Of a DNA stretch of 14,395 nt, positions 12,290 to 14,395 are shown piece by piece. Position 1 is the first letter of the stretch, and each line of letters starts with the position of its first letter. The stretch is taken from the NCBI GenBank assembly GCA_034437455.1, contig DAOTUB010000297.1:1-14395 (forward strand), in the 5' to 3' direction. The stretch is from DAOTUB01 sp034437455 (lineage in GTDB: Bacteria > Chloroflexota > Anaerolineae > B4-G1). The notes under the pieces are model-generated. The model was not told the origin of the DNA and searched no databases. It worked only from the letters and a program-made list of their open reading frames with translations. The position numbers and the translations under genes are program-made.

Positions 12290-14179
12290 TTAAGGTTGTA
12301 TCTCGATCTCTGCGATCAGGATACTGTCCGACTCCACTGTCGTAAAGCCGGCATCCATCACCGCGAGTCGGGCGACGGATCGGCCTTGCGGATACATCCC
12401 GGTGCGCAACTGATACCTGCCCGCTCGCAGATCGGACGGAATCGTGAACCTGTGCGAGCTTGCCATCTCGACGCCCGGCGTCCACAACGCAGTAGGGGTG
12501 TGTGGCTCTTCGTCCCGCTGAGCTACCAGACCGCCGTGGGGGCCGATGAGGTGCACGAAAACGACGTAATTTGTATCAATCGAGCGCAGCGCCCGCCAAT
12601 GCAACGTGACCTCAAGCTCTCCGCCCACCTGGAACCTTTGCTGTAATTCGGCGCTCTCCAGTATGATCAGATTGGCCAGGTTGACCTCAAGGCGAATAGG
12701 CTCATCCATGCCGCCGCTCACCGTCAGCGTCACCGGGTCGCCGGCATAGAGTGTCGCATCGGGTTCTGGGAGTTGCGCCACCACGATTCCTGCTGGCTCT
12801 GCGCTCCATACTTCCTCGATCCTGACTTGTAAACCATCTGAATCGAGCCCTTCCTGTACCAGCTCCACCTGGTAGCCGGTCACGCGGGGCATGGTCAGTT
12901 TTCGCCTCGGAATACTCGCGACGACGGAAACCTCCGAGTCCAAAGGAATGCGCTCGCCGAAGGCAGGATCTTGCTCAAGCACGATCTCTTCCTGGATGTC
13001 CGGTTCGTCCCGCCTTTCTGATATCACAAAGCGTAGCCCGGCTTGTTCCACCATCCTTTGCGCCTCGTCCACCGGCTTGCCCACGATATCAGGGACAGAG
13101 ACCACCTGCACGGTGGGCGTCGGTGTGACCCACGGTGTAGGCGTAGGGGTAGGCGGCGAGGCTGGCAAAGCGGAATAAGATTGATAAACCAGTCCCCACA
13201 AGGGAATTAGGCCCACCACAGCGATGAATGCAACGATGCCCAGTATCCAGGTCAACCCATCGGGAACCACGCGAGATGGAGAAGCGGGTTGAGGCTCCCG
13301 TAGAGATGGAGCGGACGGTGAACTCTTCGGAATTACCGGTTGCCACCCGGTCGGTTCCTGTCCTTGCTTGCGATATTCCGCGAGGACGTGGCCCAACTGC
13401 TCGGCGGTGCGGTAGCGTGCCGAAGGCTCCTTGGCCAGCAGTTTGCGGACGATCCAATCAAGTCGAGATGGAACCTGGGGATTATGCGTCGCCAGCGGCG
13501 GTGGTTCCTCGCGCATGTGCATCAGTGCCAACGCCGCTGGTTTCTCCGCCTGGAAGGGAGGCGTCCCGGCCAGCATCTCGTACATCACGACGCCGATGCT
13601 GTAGACGTCGGAGGCTGGAGACGGCGGTTCACCTGCTGCCTGCTCGGGCGAAAGGTAGAGCGGACTGCCCCACACGGTCTCCGACTCGGTGAGCCCCGAT
13701 TCAGAAAGCGCGCGGGCGATGCCAAAGTCAGCCACCTTGATGCGACCATCTCGGGTCACCAGCACGTTCTGTGGCTTGATGTCGCAGTGAATGAGGCTCG
13801 CCTTGTGCGCGTGGCCCACCCCCGCGCAGATTTGAGCCGTAATCTCCAGGGCCTCGTGGATGCTCAACCGTTTTCTTTGACGGATCAGCGCCTTGAGATC
13901 CTGGCCATCCACGTACTCCATCACGATATAATGCCGCCCACCGTCCTGCCCCACATCGTGTACCGTGACGATGTTGGGGTGTTCGAGGTTGGCGGCGGCT
14001 TGAGCTTCTCGTTGGAAGCGAGCCAGGAACGCCGGGTCGTTGGCGAATCTTTCTCGAAGAACTTTGATCGCTACCCGGCGCTGGAGCAGCGTGTCTATCC
14101 CCTTGTATATGACCGCCATCCCACCAGAACCGACCAGATCCAGCAGACGATACCGATTATTGAGTAACACGGGTTCCAT
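12290..14179 (-). CDS. PASTA-domain Ser/Thr protein kinase with extra C-terminal module
   Basis: A 629-aa membrane kinase of the PknB/Stk type, which senses cell-wall fragments or related ligands and phosphorylates cytoplasmic proteins. The kinase domain (10-270) has GSGGMAVIYKG, K39 (VAIKV), E58 (FQREAQ), the catalytic loop HCDIKPQN (131-138), DFG (151-153) and SPEQ. A juxtamembrane region is followed by one helix (309-332) and a PTPTPT linker. Two PASTA repeats follow (about 359-423 and 427-489). A beta-rich domain (495-629, LEVTLHWRALRS...YVVFVHLIGPHG) ends the protein; such modules occur at the C-termini of Chloroflexota membrane glycosyltransferases as I recall them. Cys132 replaces the Arg of HRD, making it a non-RD kinase. 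The ATG has GAGGA about 11 nt upstream. It is upstream of ftsH and may be partly cotranscribed with it. Confidence 0.93.
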   Translation of the reverse strand: MEPVLLNNRYRLLDLVGSGGMAVIYKGIDTLLQRRVAIKVLRERFANDPAFLARFQREAQAAANLEHPNIVTVHDVGQDGGRHYIVMEYVDGQDLKALIRQRKRLSIHEALEITAQICAGVGHAHKASLIHCDIKPQNVLVTRDGRIKVADFGIARALSESGLTESETVWGSPLYLSPEQAAGEPPSPASDVYSIGVVMYEMLAGTPPFQAEKPAALALMHMREEPPPLATHNPQVPSRLDWIVRKLLAKEPSARYRTAEQLGHVLAEYRKQGQEPTGWQPVIPKSSPSAPSLREPQPASPSRVVPDGLTWILGIVAFIAVVGLIPLWGLVYQSYSALPASPPTPTPTPWVTPTPTVQVVSVPDIVGKPVDEAQRMVEQAGLRFVISERRDEPDIQEEIVLEQDPAFGERIPLDSEVSVVASIPRRKLTMPRVTGYQVELVQEGLDSDGLQVRIEEVWSAEPAGIVVAQLPEPDATLYAGDPVTLTVSGGMDEPIRLEVNLANLIILESAELQQRFQVGGELEVTLHWRALRSIDTNYVVFVHLIGPHGGLVAQRDEEPHTPTALWTPGVEMASSHRFTIPSDLRAGRYQLRTGMYPQGRSVARLAVMDAGFTTVESDSILIAEIEIQP

Positions 14180-14226
14180 AATTTCTTATCCTCGGCAAAT
14201 CATGCGTCGGGTGGAATTTGATCGGT

Positions 14227-14255
14227 ATTGTACTCTAAATCAACAGCTTAAGCAA
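14227..14255 (-). promoter_or_regulatory. Possible promoter of the kinase gene
   Basis: On the minus strand, TTGCTT (14255-14250), 17 nt and TACAAT (14232-14227). The start would be near 14220, giving a leader of about 40 nt. The -10 is good; the -35 matches only in its TTG. Confidence 0.45.
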
Positions 14256-14345
14256 GGGGAGTTTCCCAAGCGGGTATAATTCAGAACTCTGGGGGACAGG
14301 TTTCTTTTTTCTCCAGACTGTATCTTTTCAATAAAACGGGGCTAT

Positions 14346-14395
14346 GTAGCCGAGGTTTCCATACCTCGCGGGCCTGCGCGCTATGGAAAGCGCGG
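14346..14395. repeat. Two-hairpin repeat with GTAG head, REP/BIME-like (partial)
   Basis: Beginning with GTAG at 14346, cgaggt-ttccat-acctcg (14351-14368) and cgcgct-atggaa-agcgcg (14377-14394) form two 6-bp hairpins with 6-nt loops that are exact reverse complements of each other. Repetitive extragenic palindromes linked to REP-associated tyrosine transposases start with GTAG or GGAG and often occur as inverted pairs. The closing CTAC expected for the second unit would lie just beyond the window. No transposase of that kind is in the window. Confidence 0.55.

Noticed and set aside
13340..14167. A 275-codon plus-strand open frame opposite the kinase
   Set aside because: It mirrors the kinase domain codons and has no family features.
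14275..14280. TATAAT on the plus strand upstream of the right edge
   Set aside because: No -35 or TG extension is visible, and no gene follows within the window.
14288..14317. Hairpin (tctggg/ctccaga) with a T-run near the right edge as a terminator
   Set aside because: The stem is about 7 bp with a wobble pair and the T-run lies in a 16-nt loop, not after the stem.
1..14395. CRISPR arrays, tRNA or rRNA genes, prophage or toxin-antitoxin cassettes
   Set aside because: No regularly spaced repeats, cloverleaf sequences, rRNA segments or recognisable cassette genes were seen by eye. The XRE-TPR pair was considered as a toxin-antitoxin module, but neither protein resembles a toxin.

Overview
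The window looks like chromosomal DNA of a Chloroflexota bacterium (Anaerolineae or a related class). This is inferred from gene content and protein style, not from a marker gene. The pointers are Pro/Thr-rich extracytoplasmic linkers in both the sortase and the kinase, a PASTA kinase with a beta-rich C-terminal module, a DUF6391-like protein, a GT39-type membrane protein and a two-HTH regulator followed by a TPR protein. SD sequences of AGGAGG type and sigma70-like promoters with TATAAT boxes are easy to see.

Layout. Positions 1-~1776 hold an IS110-family insertion sequence, apparently of the IS1111 type. It has a short left end, a transposase that appears damaged (frameshifted tail and one altered acidic residue), and about 290 nt of structured non-coding DNA after the gene, where IS1111-type elements encode their bridge/seek RNA. 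Next come a DUF4870-like membrane protein (1820-2368, minus) and, divergently, a two-gene unit: a 65-aa two-helix membrane protein and a GT39-like glycosyltransferase (2491-4334, plus). A minus-strand pair follows, with a double-HTH XRE regulator (5015-5686) and a TPR protein (4461-4994), behind a clear promoter carrying palindromes that look like an autoregulatory operator. Further minus-strand genes are holA (DNA polymerase III delta), a DUF6391-like membrane protein and a sortase (5762-8196).

A divergent intergenic region (8197-8403) carries the sortase promoter and a near-consensus promoter for a plus-strand long-chain acyl-CoA synthetase (8404-10131). That gene ends at a symmetric, bidirectional terminator (10172-10201) shared with the convergent ftsH (10247-12190, minus). 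Upstream of ftsH lies a PASTA Ser/Thr kinase (12290-14179, minus). The window ends in a two-hairpin repeat with a GTAG head, resembling a pair of repetitive extragenic palindromes.

Most genes are housekeeping or envelope functions: membrane proteolysis (FtsH), signalling (PASTA kinase), surface-protein processing (sortase), lipid activation and replication. The points most worth pursuing are the candidate bridge RNA and translational-control hairpin of the insertion sequence, the XRE/TPR gene pair with repeated operator-like palindromes (an identical 12-mer recurs at the glycosyltransferase promoter), the palindrome inside the fadD promoter, the non-RD kinase with its extra C-terminal module, and the kissing-loop repeat at the right edge. 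I did not find a clearly new multi-gene system.
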